Below, piece after piece: positions 7,993-15,269 of a stretch of 31,586 bases of DNA. Every line of letters begins with the position of its first letter. The first letter of the stretch is position 1. Source of the stretch: CAYFJO01 sp964343305 (GTDB lineage Bacteria > Planctomycetota > Planctomycetia > Pirellulales > Pirellulaceae). The position numbers and the translations under genes were made by a program. Below the pieces are notes generated by a model, which saw only the letters and a program-made list of their open reading frames with translations, was not told the DNA's origin and made no database searches. The stretch is from positions 1 through 31,586 of the forward strand of contig CAYFJO010000084.1 of assembly GCA_964343305.1 (NCBI GenBank), given 5' to 3'.

Positions 7993-9936
7993 CTATTCCG
8001 GCCGCTGGTCAACGACTCGACAACCGGGTAACTGCTTGCGAAGTTGGTCAATGCCATCATCCGAAAAGTGGGCATCATAGATTGTAAGCGTGCGAAGCGA
8101 TTTGAGATTCGCCAAAGCTGGGATGGCACGGTCACCGACCTTTGTGGCGTTGAGCCATAACGAATTGAGTTTTTGCATCTCCTTGAGATGTAGAATTCCC
8201 GCGCTGGTGATTTTCGTCTCACCAAGATAAAGTTCCGTCAACTTCGTGAGCTTAGCAAGATGCGCGAGATCTTTGTCGTGAACTTCGTTGCCTCGCAAGC
8301 CTAGATATCGAAGCTGGATCATGTCTTTCAAATGCACCAAGCCCTTGCCTGTCACATTCGTTTCGCCGATCGGCAGCAGTTCAAGAGACTTGAGATTCTT
8401 CAAATGTTTCAGACCCTCGTCGCCGATTCCGCTGCGATACAGATTGAGCCACTCGAGTTCTTGCAAGCCGGCCAAGTGAGCGATTCCTTTGTCTGTGATG
8501 CTGACCTGCTCTAAGGACAGATCCGTAAGCGTGGTGAACTCGCCGATTAACTTCAACGTGTCGTCCGAGATCATTGCCCGATTGGCGCTGATTTCTACGA
8601 CGCATCCCTCTTTTTCAAAGACCAGGGCGCCGCGATCTTTGAGCATCTTGATTCGCTTGTCGGTGTCGGACGCTTGCTCATTCACGAGCACCGTCAAGTG
8701 TGCGAACGGCGCTCGTTCAAATGCCAACGCTCGCTTCGCCTGAGCTGGAGCCTGCATGGCGATTTGTCGGAGATATTTTTCACCCAGTTGCACTCGTCGC
8801 GGTCGGTCCGGGTAAACTTCGGGCGGCACATCCAAGCTGGCGATCATGTACTTTGCAGCGCACACCTTCATCCAATTGAATTCCTCGTCCGGTAAGGCGA
8901 AGATCTCCATCAACCGCTCATGAATGCTCCAATCGCCCCATCGAACTAGATCGGGCACAACCACATCCGCAATCTCTGGCCGGTCGAGAATCAACCGCCC
9001 CGCTTCGCACAACCGCTCGGTCGCAATACGCCCCCTGCCGTTTTGCCACATAAATCGCAGCGACATGATGCCAGCATAGATGTCCGGAAACGACGCGTCC
9101 TTGTTCTTCAGAATTTCTTGTTCCAAGACTTCAAGTCCCCGTGTCCCGGACAGCATCAGATAGCCTGACAAGATGCCGTCCAACGCAACCGTCGTCTTTT
9201 TCGGATCTCTCGGTCCGTCGCCGATCACCTTGCGCAACAGTTCAGCATCCAACGGCTCGCCCGAAAGTCCCAACAGCATCGCGTAAAGGCGGACACGACT
9301 TGATTTCGTCGAATCGGCGAAAAGTGCGCGACGAATTTTGTCAAACGGCAAATGCTCGGCGACCAGCTCGATCTCGTCGAACGATGCATCTATTAGTGCC
9401 TCGCTCGATTCGGTTTGGATGGTATCGTCCGAGTCGCACAAGTGCCGCGCGAAGTACTTCATTCGAGCATGCGTGTCCGATTGGGGCGGTGTGCGATTCA
9501 GGAAACGAAACGCTTCGCGAGAAGAAATCCCGTTGACGTCCCACTCCGATATCAAACTCCCTTTGTTGGTCAAAAGAGTCAGGCTACCCAAGGCACTCCA
9601 ATCAAGTGGAACTGTGATTACTTGTCCGAGTTCAACGTTGGCACGGCCCTTCGTGACTTCGATGATCTCAAACGTGGTTACTCCAGGATCATCTTTGTTT
9701 TGGCCCTTTTGAAAATCCACAAGCGTTGCCAACACGACTTGCTCGGCATCGGCAACAACGTCGTACAACTGTGGCTCCGGAACGACCCAACAATAGCGAG
9801 CAGGCGCTGCAGAATTGGCCAATATCGCAACGATAACAAGAGACCAGATCGGCACTTGTGGGGATGGACAACTTCCGAAGTTTTCTTTGAATTCGGAAGT
9901 CAGCCCGTTAAAGAACTTCAGCGATGGGCGTGCCAT
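7993..9936 (-). CDS. Exported leucine-rich-repeat protein
   Basis: A 647-residue protein. Residues about 28-46 (VPIWSLVIVAILANSAAPA) look like a signal peptide or anchor, followed by a region resembling a planctomycete hypothetical family (VADAEQVVLATLVDFQKGQ, VTTFEIIEVTKG, WETP-like segment) and a helical middle. From about residue 450 to 640 there are regular bacterial leucine-rich repeats of about 24 residues: LTDLSLEQVSITDKGIAHLAGL, LEWLNLYRSGIGDEGLKHL, LRYLGLRGNEVHDKDLAHL and so on. LRR surfaces normally bind proteins; the ligand is unknown. The start is uncertain. ATG 9936 lies inside the last codons of the upstream DUF1501 gene and its frame passes through a palindromic repeat (9871-9900); a GTG at 9855 directly before the hydrophobic stretch is an alternative. 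Same strand as the truncated DUF1501 gene, with 29-nt overlap if ATG 9936 is used. Confidence 0.85.
   Translation of the reverse strand: MARPSLKFFNGLTSEFKENFGSCPSPQVPIWSLVIVAILANSAAPARYCWVVPEPQLYDVVADAEQVVLATLVDFQKGQNKDDPGVTTFEIIEVTKGRANVELGQVITVPLDWSALGSLTLLTNKGSLISEWDVNGISSREAFRFLNRTPPQSDTHARMKYFARHLCDSDDTIQTESSEALIDASFDEIELVAEHLPFDKIRRALFADSTKSSRVRLYAMLLGLSGEPLDAELLRKVIGDGPRDPKKTTVALDGILSGYLMLSGTRGLEVLEQEILKNKDASFPDIYAGIMSLRFMWQNGRGRIATERLCEAGRLILDRPEIADVVVPDLVRWGDWSIHERLMEIFALPDEEFNWMKVCAAKYMIASLDVPPEVYPDRPRRVQLGEKYLRQIAMQAPAQAKRALAFERAPFAHLTVLVNEQASDTDKRIKMLKDRGALVFEKEGCVVEISANRAMISDDTLKLIGEFTTLTDLSLEQVSITDKGIAHLAGLQELEWLNLYRSGIGDEGLKHLKNLKSLELLPIGETNVTGKGLVHLKDMIQLRYLGLRGNEVHDKDLAHLAKLTKLTELYLGETKITSAGILHLKEMQKLNSLWLNATKVGDRAIPALANLKSLRTLTIYDAHFSDDGIDQLRKQLPGCRVVDQRPE
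9871..9900. repeat. ACTTCCGAAGT palindrome, copy 1
   Basis: ACTTCCGAA and TTCGGAAGT form inverted arms around a short loop. The same core is found at 10765-10796 and 20530-20560. This copy lies within the 5' part of the LRR frame as drawn from ATG 9936. Confidence 0.7.
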
Positions 9937-10597
9937 GATCGAGTATCGGCCGTGGCCGGTCCATGTAGTCGCGAGTGAATCCCTCGGAATCGATGCCTAG
10001 CGACTTGTAAATCGTGGCGGCGACATCGGCTGGCGTATAGCCGTGTGTGGTTGGCTTGCTGGCGTGCTTGTCCGTCGCGCCGACACGGGTGATCCCCGGC
10101 ACAGCAATATATCCAGGCAAACCATTTCGCGGACCGAGTAAGTTGGAAACCATCGAACCGATATTTGGTTCGGTAAACAAACCATTGCGATCAACTTTGC
10201 GTCCCGACAACGTATAAACCTGGCTCAACAAATGATCGTCACTGTCGTGCGAAAAACTTCGAATCAAAGCCAACTGGTCGGCCATCTTCGCCAGGTTCGG
10301 CATGACTTCCGAAAACCGCGCGCCGGGCAAACTAGTGGCGATGTCGTCGAGTGTGCCACGGATTTCTTCGGGAGCGTTTGGCTTGGGATCAAACGAATCG
10401 ATGTGCGTCACCCCGCCACCCATCCACAGATAAATCACCGACTTGGCTTTCGCATATCGGCCGTTCTTCGAATCGTAGGCAGCCTGGACAGCGGTTGGCA
10501 AAGTCGAAGCAGCAATCGTCAGTGATCCAACCCGCAGAAGATCGCGCCGGTTGAGCAGTCCATTGCGTTCTGCGGAGTGTTGGGTGGAAAGACTCAT
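9908..10597 (-). pseudogene. DUF1501 protein with internal in-frame deletion
   Basis: The 229-residue frame begins with a Tat-type leader (NRRDLLRVGSLTIAAS) and the usual DUF1501 N-terminal third: IYLWMGGGVTHIDSFDPKP, IRGTLDDIATSLPG, ALIRSFSHDSDDH, GLPGYIAVPGITR. It then jumps directly to the family's extreme C-terminus (VGATDKHASKPT, GYTPADVAATIYKSLGID, RPRPILDHGTPIAEVL). Family members are normally about 430-480 residues, so some 200-250 residues are missing, including the WDTH and GEFGRTP blocks that are present in the neighbour at 6469-7830. The frame is nevertheless continuous from ATG to stop. It may be a decaying gene or a short product still expressed together with the LRR gene downstream. 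The junction is close to residues 165-170. Confidence 0.8.
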
Positions 10598-10826
10598 TTT
10601 GGGTATTGATGGAGGGAGTGAACTGGCGCGAGGAGCATTATGTGCGATTCACAGATTCGAAGCAAGAAAACATGTGCATTCCGCCCCACATCGGATGCTC
10701 ACCGGAAGCCGATCAACTCATCCAAGCATTGGGAAGTGTCCTAATTGTGTGTTGCTACGGACGAGACTTCCGAAGTTTTCCGAAACTTCGGAAGTCTGCA
10801 ACTCCAATTTAAGACACTACCAAATA
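10598..10826. other. Divergent intergenic region
   Basis: Lies between the truncated DUF1501 gene (minus) and the parDE promoter (plus). It contains a strong hairpin repeat at 10765-10796; otherwise no gene is visible. Confidence 0.5.
10765..10796. repeat. ACTTCCGAAGT palindrome, copy 2 (strong hairpin)
   Basis: Perfect 14-bp arms GACTTCCGAAGTTT and AAACTTCGGAAGTC separated by a four-base loop TCCG. The best-preserved copy of the three in the window. It is located 31 bp upstream of the parD -35 element. Confidence 0.85.
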
Positions 10827-10855
10827 TTGACAAATATTGTCACGCGGGATATCTT
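10827..10855 (+). promoter_or_regulatory. parDE promoter with overlapping operator
   Basis: TTGACA at 10827-10832, a 17-base spacer, and TATCTT at 10850-10855 form a good sigma-70-type promoter. A palindrome TGACAA-ATA-TTGTCA (10828-10842) overlaps the -35 element, a natural binding site for the dimeric ribbon-helix-helix antitoxin. GGAGGA at 10865-10870 is the ribosome-binding site for ATG 10879. The binding role is inferred from how ParD-type modules autoregulate. Confidence 0.65.
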
Positions 10856-10878
10856 CTTTTAGTTGGAGGATTCGGATC

Positions 10879-11127
10879 ATGGCCAATACACTCAATCTCT
10901 CACTAACCGACGAACTGCGGGCATTTATCAACGAAAACTGTGGCGATGGTACGTTGTATGCCACGCCCAGTGAATTCGTTCGCGATGTTTTGCGACAAAG
11001 GAAATTGCAAAACGAAGTTGCCGAGGCGCGGAAGGCAATCATCGATGGTTACCAAGACGCAATCGATGGTCGCACGACCGCGTACAACGGCGATCTTCGC
11101 AGTCTGCTAAAGAAGACAAAGAAGTGA
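10879..11127 (+). CDS. parD: ParD-like ribbon-helix-helix antitoxin
   Basis: An 82-residue protein starting MANTLNLSLTDELRAFINENC, followed by YATPSEFVRDVLRQRKLQ. The short beta-strand followed by two amphipathic helices is the ribbon-helix-helix DNA-binding arrangement of ParD/CopG-type antitoxins, and the lysine-rich C-terminal tail would wrap the toxin. ATG 10879 is chosen because it has GGAGGA eight bases upstream and lies downstream of the promoter; a longer frame from 10837 would start within the promoter. It overlaps the toxin gene by four bases (GTGA), implying translational coupling. It is expected to neutralise the ParE-like toxin and repress its own promoter through the palindrome at 10828-10842. 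Confidence 0.9.
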   Translation: MANTLNLSLTDELRAFINENCGDGTLYATPSEFVRDVLRQRKLQNEVAEARKAIIDGYQDAIDGRTTAYNGDLRSLLKKTKK

Positions 11128-11510
11128 GCAAGAAGTCGTCCAAACCCAAACTGCTTCTTACTGACCGCGCACTGTCCGACATCGCATCTATCGAAGACTA
11201 CTCCATTGCGACTTGGGGAAAGCGGACAGCAGCCAGGTACATCGACGACCTTCAATCGGCACTTGATCGAATCAAACAAAACCCTGGTCTGCTGTGCCCC
11301 GAACCAGAATTTCACGACACGCTGTGCTTCCATCCAGTCAACAAGCACGTTCTTGTATGTGATGTGCAAGACAACATAGTTTTTGTACTCACGCTGCTTC
11401 ATGCCAGCATGGACATTCCCAGTCGGCTCAGCGAACTCGCTCCGTCGCTAGTGATGGAAGCAGAGATGCTCGCCGAACAACTTGGCCGCCGGCGGAAGCG
11501 GGGCAGGTGA
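11124..11510 (+). CDS. parE: ParE/RelE-superfamily toxin
   Basis: A 128-residue protein of the ParE/RelE fold: LLLTDRALSDIASIEDYSIATWGKRTAARYIDDLQSALDRIKQNPGLL is the N-terminal strand and helical hairpin, and HVLVCDVQDNIVFVLTLLHASMDIPSRL is the closing sheet ending in the family's typical L-H-x-x-M-D-I/x-R pattern. ParE members poison DNA gyrase, whereas RelE members cleave mRNA. The extended helical hairpin and the ParD-type partner favour ParE, but the target is not proven. Translation starts at GTG 11124, whose last bases form the antitoxin stop. The C-terminal tail (LGRRRKRGR) is unusually basic. The pair forms a compact two-gene module that may simply stabilise this accessory stretch. 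Confidence 0.88.
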   Translation: MSKKSSKPKLLLTDRALSDIASIEDYSIATWGKRTAARYIDDLQSALDRIKQNPGLLCPEPEFHDTLCFHPVNKHVLVCDVQDNIVFVLTLLHASMDIPSRLSELAPSLVMEAEMLAEQLGRRRKRGR

Positions 11511-11574
11511 TCCAAAAACACATGCATCCCTGCTTGTGTTGTTGAAGAGTTTTGGACAAGAGAGGACGCTTATT

Positions 11575-11871
11575 CTACGTTTCGTTGATTGGAGTCGCCC
11601 CGGGTGGAGGAGTTCCACCGCCGTCTTCGACATATTTCGTGCGCATGTTGGCATAATCTTCTTTGGATGGTAAATCAGCTTCGGTCTGGCCACCCTCAAC
11701 GGCTTGCTCGAACAATCGCTGCAAAAACGGCCGGCACCAGCCACATCCAGTTCCCGCGCCATAGCAACCCGTCATTTGACTTGCCCGCTTCGGCTTTTCG
11801 ATTCGGATGTAGTTCATCACCTTGCGTTTGGTGACGTGAAAGCACAGACAAAGTTCGTCGTCGAGTTTCAT
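11575..11871 (-). CDS. BFD-like [2Fe-2S]-binding protein
   Basis: A 98-residue protein whose N-terminal 55 residues match the BFD-like [2Fe-2S] domain (as in bacterioferritin-associated ferredoxin and NirB/NifU modules). Cysteines are at 8 and 10 (LCLCFHV) and 43 and 46 (GTGCGWCRPFL), giving the family's C-x-C, about 32 residues, C-x2-C spacing; an extra cysteine is at 36. The C-terminal half is charged and ends in a flexible GGGTPPPGATP tail. The start ATG 11871 overlaps the upstream SPFH gene by four bases, so the two are probably translated together. A role in electron transfer or iron release is likely; the partner is unknown and no bacterioferritin is seen nearby. Confidence 0.85.
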   Translation of the reverse strand: MKLDDELCLCFHVTKRKVMNYIRIEKPKRASQMTGCYGAGTGCGWCRPFLQRLFEQAVEGGQTEADLPSKEDYANMRTKYVEDGGGTPPPGATPINET

Positions 11872-12446
11872 CGGTTGGCCTTTGAGTCCTTCATGGGCAA
11901 GTTGATGTTCATGAGCACGAAACCATATTCATTCAATGTTGGTTCCATGTATGGCGGTAGTTCTTCGAGCAATGTTATATAGTCAGAGTGCCGACCATTG
12001 GATGCAATGTAGTTTCGGAGTTGTCCCTGAACGATTTCGTCAATGTATCCCGACACGTGCTCGAAAGGAATCTCGCCAAGACGTCGCGCCGCATTCACAG
12101 AAACCTCATAGTCTGTACCAATCGCAACCGTGAACGACGACTCCTGCGTGTCCGAAACACAATCCATTGCCAAGTCGTCATGCATCGTGAATTTGACGAC
12201 CATCGGGTTCAGGCAGAGCATCGTACACCGATGAATCGTTGGGAGAACGAACATTCCGCCAGCATTGATGATTCGAAGCCCGCCTTGTCCGGATCGGACA
12301 AGAAGGCAATTTGGCGAGCACTTTCGATAAAACTTGGCAAACATCAAAACGCACCAGAGATTGACAATAATCAGTGCGATTAAGATCACCCAAAAATGTG
12401 GCGGAATCTCAAGTTGATCTTCTGCAAGGAGTGAAATCCTAGCCAT
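11868..12446 (-). CDS. Short SPFH/flotillin-like membrane protein
   Basis: A 192-residue protein with a single membrane helix at residues about 17-37 (FWVILIALIIVNLWCVLMFA), then FYRKCSPNCLLVRSGQGGLRIINAGGMFVLPTIHRC and LNPMVVKFTMHD, which is the start of a flotillin-type SPFH domain. The segment VAIGTDYEVSVNAARRLGEI, GYIDEIVQGQLRNYIAS and LNEYGFVLMNINL completes the SPFH core. The long coiled-coil tail that lets flotillins oligomerise is absent, so this is either a natural SPFH-only protein or a truncation. It overlaps the M20 peptidase gene by eight bases and the BFD-like gene by four, which indicates an operon. The role is unknown. Confidence 0.75.
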   Translation of the reverse strand: MARISLLAEDQLEIPPHFWVILIALIIVNLWCVLMFAKFYRKCSPNCLLVRSGQGGLRIINAGGMFVLPTIHRCTMLCLNPMVVKFTMHDDLAMDCVSDTQESSFTVAIGTDYEVSVNAARRLGEIPFEHVSGYIDEIVQGQLRNYIASNGRHSDYITLLEELPPYMEPTLNEYGFVLMNINLPMKDSKANR

Positions 12447-13647
12447 CAGAGACCTCAGTTGCCGTCGCGAGGCGCAACGCGATTCGGCACGATTGGTAAA
12501 ACTCTTCGATGTCGAGTGCTTCGCTGGTCATGTGTTGATTCAATTGGCCGCAACCGGTGGTGACGGACGGAAAACCGTGGCCGGTAAGCCAATTGGCGTC
12601 AACTCCGCCGTTGGCGATCGCGTGGACGGGTTCGCGGCCGATGGATTCGATCGCAGCTTGTGCGGCTTTCACGCAAGGTTCGTCCGTCGACAACTTGAAT
12701 GAGTCGTAATCGAGACGGCTGTTGAATGTCACGCTGCCGGTCGCGCCTGTCACGCTTTTCACTTCCTTGACCGCTTTTTTGAACGAGCGTTCGATTTCGT
12801 CGAGGATGCGTTTGCGGAACTTCGGATCGTGGCTGCGAGCTTCGGCGCGGACGAAGACTCGGTCGGTGACCACGTTCGTTGCTTCGCCGCCGTTGATCAC
12901 GCCGACATTGCTGGTGCCATGCTTGCCGTTCTTGGTGACGCTGCCGTGCCAGCCGTTTCGATGAAGGTCGGCGATGGCGATCGAGGCGATGGCAATCGCG
13001 CTGACGCCCCATTCCGGTGCTCCGCCCGCGTGACTTGCGATGCCGCTGATTTCGATCGACGCGCGGTAGCCACCGGTAGCGCCGATCGTCATTTTCACCG
13101 GCGATCCGCCGTCCCAATTGAAACACAACTTCGGATTGCCGAGCAGACCTTTCTTGACGGCTCGCACGCCTTGCAAGCCGTTCTCTTCTTGAATGAACCA
13201 GCAAAACGTCAGCGGTGGGTGAGGCAGGTCGTGTTCGAGAATCTCCAGTGCCGCACTGAGCGTCGCCGCGCAACCGGCTCGATTGTCAGCCCCCAGACCG
13301 GTGTTTGGATCGGCCGACGTGACCAGATTGTTTTTCAGCACCGGCCGCGAGCCGACACAGATCGGCACCGTGTCCATGTGGGCAGTGAGCAGCCGCCGCG
13401 GACCGCGTATCGTGCCGGGCAGCTTGAAAAACAAGTTTCCGGTGTCGCCTCGAATCGGCGTCCGTAGGTTGGCCGAGTCGGTTTCAATCGCGGTCTTTGA
13501 TGCGCCGGCTTTGAGCAGTTCCTTGGTGATGAATTCGGCGACCTTGGCTTCTTCGCCACTTTTGCCGGGAATGGCCATCAACTTCATGACCAGGTCTTTG
13601 GCACGCCGTTTGTTCGGCTCGGGTGGTGTCGCTTCTCTCTTGTTCAT
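12439..13647 (-). CDS. M20-family metallopeptidase (peptidase T-like)
   Basis: A 402-residue cytosolic di-zinc peptidase of the M20 family. Zinc-binding and catalytic landmarks are TAHMDTVP (His90, Asp92), GADNRAG (Asp121), QEENGLQG (Glu154/Glu155) and the C-terminal GQLNQHMTSEALDIEEF histidine. The dimerisation/lid domain sits between, with ISGIASHAGGAPEWGVSA. The layout is like tripeptide aminopeptidase (PepT) and related carboxypeptidase-like enzymes, so it probably releases amino acids from short peptides or acyl derivatives; the exact substrate cannot be fixed. ATG 13647 lies ahead of the usual N-terminal helix. The first gene of a tight three-gene set with the SPFH and BFD-like genes. 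Confidence 0.9.
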   Translation of the reverse strand: MNKREATPPEPNKRRAKDLVMKLMAIPGKSGEEAKVAEFITKELLKAGASKTAIETDSANLRTPIRGDTGNLFFKLPGTIRGPRRLLTAHMDTVPICVGSRPVLKNNLVTSADPNTGLGADNRAGCAATLSAALEILEHDLPHPPLTFCWFIQEENGLQGVRAVKKGLLGNPKLCFNWDGGSPVKMTIGATGGYRASIEISGIASHAGGAPEWGVSAIAIASIAIADLHRNGWHGSVTKNGKHGTSNVGVINGGEATNVVTDRVFVRAEARSHDPKFRKRILDEIERSFKKAVKEVKSVTGATGSVTFNSRLDYDSFKLSTDEPCVKAAQAAIESIGREPVHAIANGGVDANWLTGHGFPSVTTGCGQLNQHMTSEALDIEEFYQSCRIALRLATATEVSDG

Positions 13648-13691
13648 GGCCCTATCTTAGTGGAATCGTTGGATGCTGTGCTATTACGGGC

Positions 13692-13715
13692 GGACGGATT
13701 GGCAATCCGTCCTAC
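13692..13715. repeat. GGATTGGCAATCC palindrome, copy 1
   Basis: A 24-bp element with core GGATTGGCAATCC, itself palindromic, flanked by GGAC and GTCCTAC. The same 24 bases occur at 19232-19255, and the exact reverse complement at 19197-19220. Confidence 0.85.
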
Positions 13716-13733
13716 GCGTGTGAGAATCGGGGG

Positions 13734-14183
13734 ATGCAGTTTTTTCTCGCCGGAATCATGCAAGGGTCCCACGTTGGGATGGAACTTCACGCACAAGATT
13801 ATCGTTCGCGGCTGCGCGAATTGATCGAGGAGAACTTCCCCGACGCGAAGGTCTACGACCCGCTGGCCGATCATCAAGATTCGATCGAGTACGATGAAGA
13901 GACAGGCCGCCGCGTGTTTTATCATCACAACCGCATGTGCCGCGAAGTCGACGTGGTGATCGCGTTTGTTCCTGAAGCGTCCATGGGGACGGCCATCGAA
14001 ATGTGGGAAGCTCACGAGCATGGCCGCGGGGTCGTGATCGCGATCAGCCCGCTCGAGCGCAACTGGGCCGTGAGGTTTTGCAGCCATCTCATTTATCCCG
14101 ACTTTGGCTCATTCGAATCGGCGCTAGAATCCGGCGAACTTCAACAGCGCATCGTGGCAGCAAAACATGAATCATCTTCTTGA
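13734..14183 (+). CDS. Nucleoside 2-deoxyribosyltransferase-like protein
   Basis: A 149-residue protein from ATG 13734. It begins MQFFLAGIMQGS, then VYDPLADHQDSIEYD, VDVVIAFVPEASMGTAIEMWEAHEHGRGVVIAISPL. This is the Rossmann-like arrangement of the nucleoside 2-deoxyribosyltransferase family: a strand ending in an A-G-x-M/I motif, a D-x-V/I aspartate, and a catalytic-type glutamate in S-M-G-T-A-I-E. Such enzymes exchange the base of deoxynucleosides or hydrolyse deoxynucleotides. The frame could be extended upstream to 13623 but would then translate the palindromic repeat at 13692-13715, so the later ATG with a GGGG just ahead is chosen. The last 17 bases overlap rlmN. Substrate unknown. Confidence 0.7.
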   Translation: MQFFLAGIMQGSHVGMELHAQDYRSRLRELIEENFPDAKVYDPLADHQDSIEYDEETGRRVFYHHNRMCREVDVVIAFVPEASMGTAIEMWEAHEHGRGVVIAISPLERNWAVRFCSHLIYPDFGSFESALESGELQQRIVAAKHESSS

Positions 14184-15204
14184 TCCAAAGTCTGAACCGC
14201 TCGCGAATTGGCTGGCCGAGCGAGGCCAAGCGAAATTTCGCGCTGGACAGATCAAAAGGTGGCTGTACGCACAGCGCGCGGGTTCGATCGATGAAATGAC
14301 CGATCTGCCGAAGAAGCTGCGCGACGAGTTGACAAACGATTTCAAGATTTGGACGTCCCAGATCGCAAAGCATAGCACGGCCGAGGACGGTACGGAAAAG
14401 CTGCTGTTGAAATTGAGCGACGGTGGATTGATTGAATGCGTCTTGCTGCGCGATGGCGATCGACGGACGATTTGCATCAGCACACAGGTCGGCTGTGCGA
14501 TGGGCTGCGTGTTTTGCGCCAGCGGCTTGGAGGGCGTTGATCGCAATCTGACTTCGGGCGAAATCATCGAACAAATGTTGCTGCTCCAGCGATTGCTGCC
14601 CAAGGATGAACGACTCAGTCACATTGTCGTCATGGGCATGGGCGAACCGCTGGCCAATCTCGACGGATTGTTGCCGGCATTGGACATGGCCAATGACGAC
14701 GACGGATTGGGAATCGGTGTCCGTCGGATCACCATCTCGACTGTCGGACTGCCGAAGCCCATCCTGAAGCTTGCTGATTCAAACCTCGGCTATCATCTCG
14801 CCGTTTCTTTGCACGCGCCCAACGACGAGTTGCGAAATGAACTGGTATCGGTGAACAAAAGCACCGGCATTCGTGAGATTATCAGCGCGGCGGATCGATA
14901 TTTCGAAGTCTCCGGGCGACGGCTCACGTTTGAATATGTGCTGCTCGCAGAAGTCAATGACCAGCCACAACACGCCCGCCAACTCACCAAACTTCTCCGT
15001 GGACGATCGGCGCTGTTGAACGTAATCCCATATAATCCCGTCGCAGGCTTGCCCTACCGCACCCCATCGGCCAAGTCGATCAAGACCTTCCGCGAAATCT
15101 TGGAAGCTGGCGGACTTTCCATCAAATTCCGTCAACGCAAAGGCAACAAGATCAATGCAGCCTGTGGACAGTTACGACGATCAAGCGTGCAGGTCATTGG
15201 CTGA
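14167..15204 (+). CDS. rlmN: 23S rRNA/tRNA adenine C2-methyltransferase RlmN
   Basis: Radical SAM methylase that makes 2-methyladenosine at 23S rRNA A2503 and tRNA A37. The 345-residue protein carries the radical SAM cluster motif C-AMG-C-VF-C at Cys110, Cys114 and Cys117, the SAM-binding MGMGEPL near residues 158-164, and the C-terminal mC-forming cysteine in NAACGQLR (Cys333). The N-terminal helical accessory domain (AERGQAKFRAGQIKRWLYAQ) is also present. The start ATG 14167 lies inside the preceding gene (17-nt overlap), implying coupled translation. The stop TGA (15202-15204) falls within the first bases of the 29-bp inverted repeat that separates it from convergent rarA. Confidence 0.96.
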   Translation: MNHLLDPKSEPLANWLAERGQAKFRAGQIKRWLYAQRAGSIDEMTDLPKKLRDELTNDFKIWTSQIAKHSTAEDGTEKLLLKLSDGGLIECVLLRDGDRRTICISTQVGCAMGCVFCASGLEGVDRNLTSGEIIEQMLLLQRLLPKDERLSHIVVMGMGEPLANLDGLLPALDMANDDDGLGIGVRRITISTVGLPKPILKLADSNLGYHLAVSLHAPNDELRNELVSVNKSTGIREIISAADRYFEVSGRRLTFEYVLLAEVNDQPQHARQLTKLLRGRSALLNVIPYNPVAGLPYRTPSAKSIKTFREILEAGGLSIKFRQRKGNKINAACGQLRRSSVQVIG

Positions 15205-15269
15205 CAGAAAAATGGGACGACAGAAAGATCATTCTTACTCATCTTTCTGTCGTCCCATTTTTCTGTCAG
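15201..15269. repeat. Perfect 29-bp inverted repeat; candidate bidirectional terminator
   Basis: The arm at 15201-15229 starts CTGACAGAAAAATGGG and ends CAGAAAGAT; its exact reverse complement is at 15241-15269, with an 11-base loop. It contains the stop codons of both convergent genes or their last codons: rlmN stops at 15202-15204 and rarA at 15235-15237. A long stable stem with a T/A-rich flank between convergent genes is well placed to stop transcription both ways. Its sequence also matches a type of dispersed planctomycete repeat as I remember it. Confidence 0.85.

Noticed and set aside
12599..13273. A 224-codon minus-strand frame overlapping the M20 peptidase gene in another frame
   Set aside because: It is arginine-rich and without motifs, whereas the peptidase frame carries all metal-binding residues.
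13623..13733. Upstream extension of the deoxyribosyltransferase-like frame
   Set aside because: It would translate the intergenic palindrome at 13692-13715 and add residues unrelated to the family.
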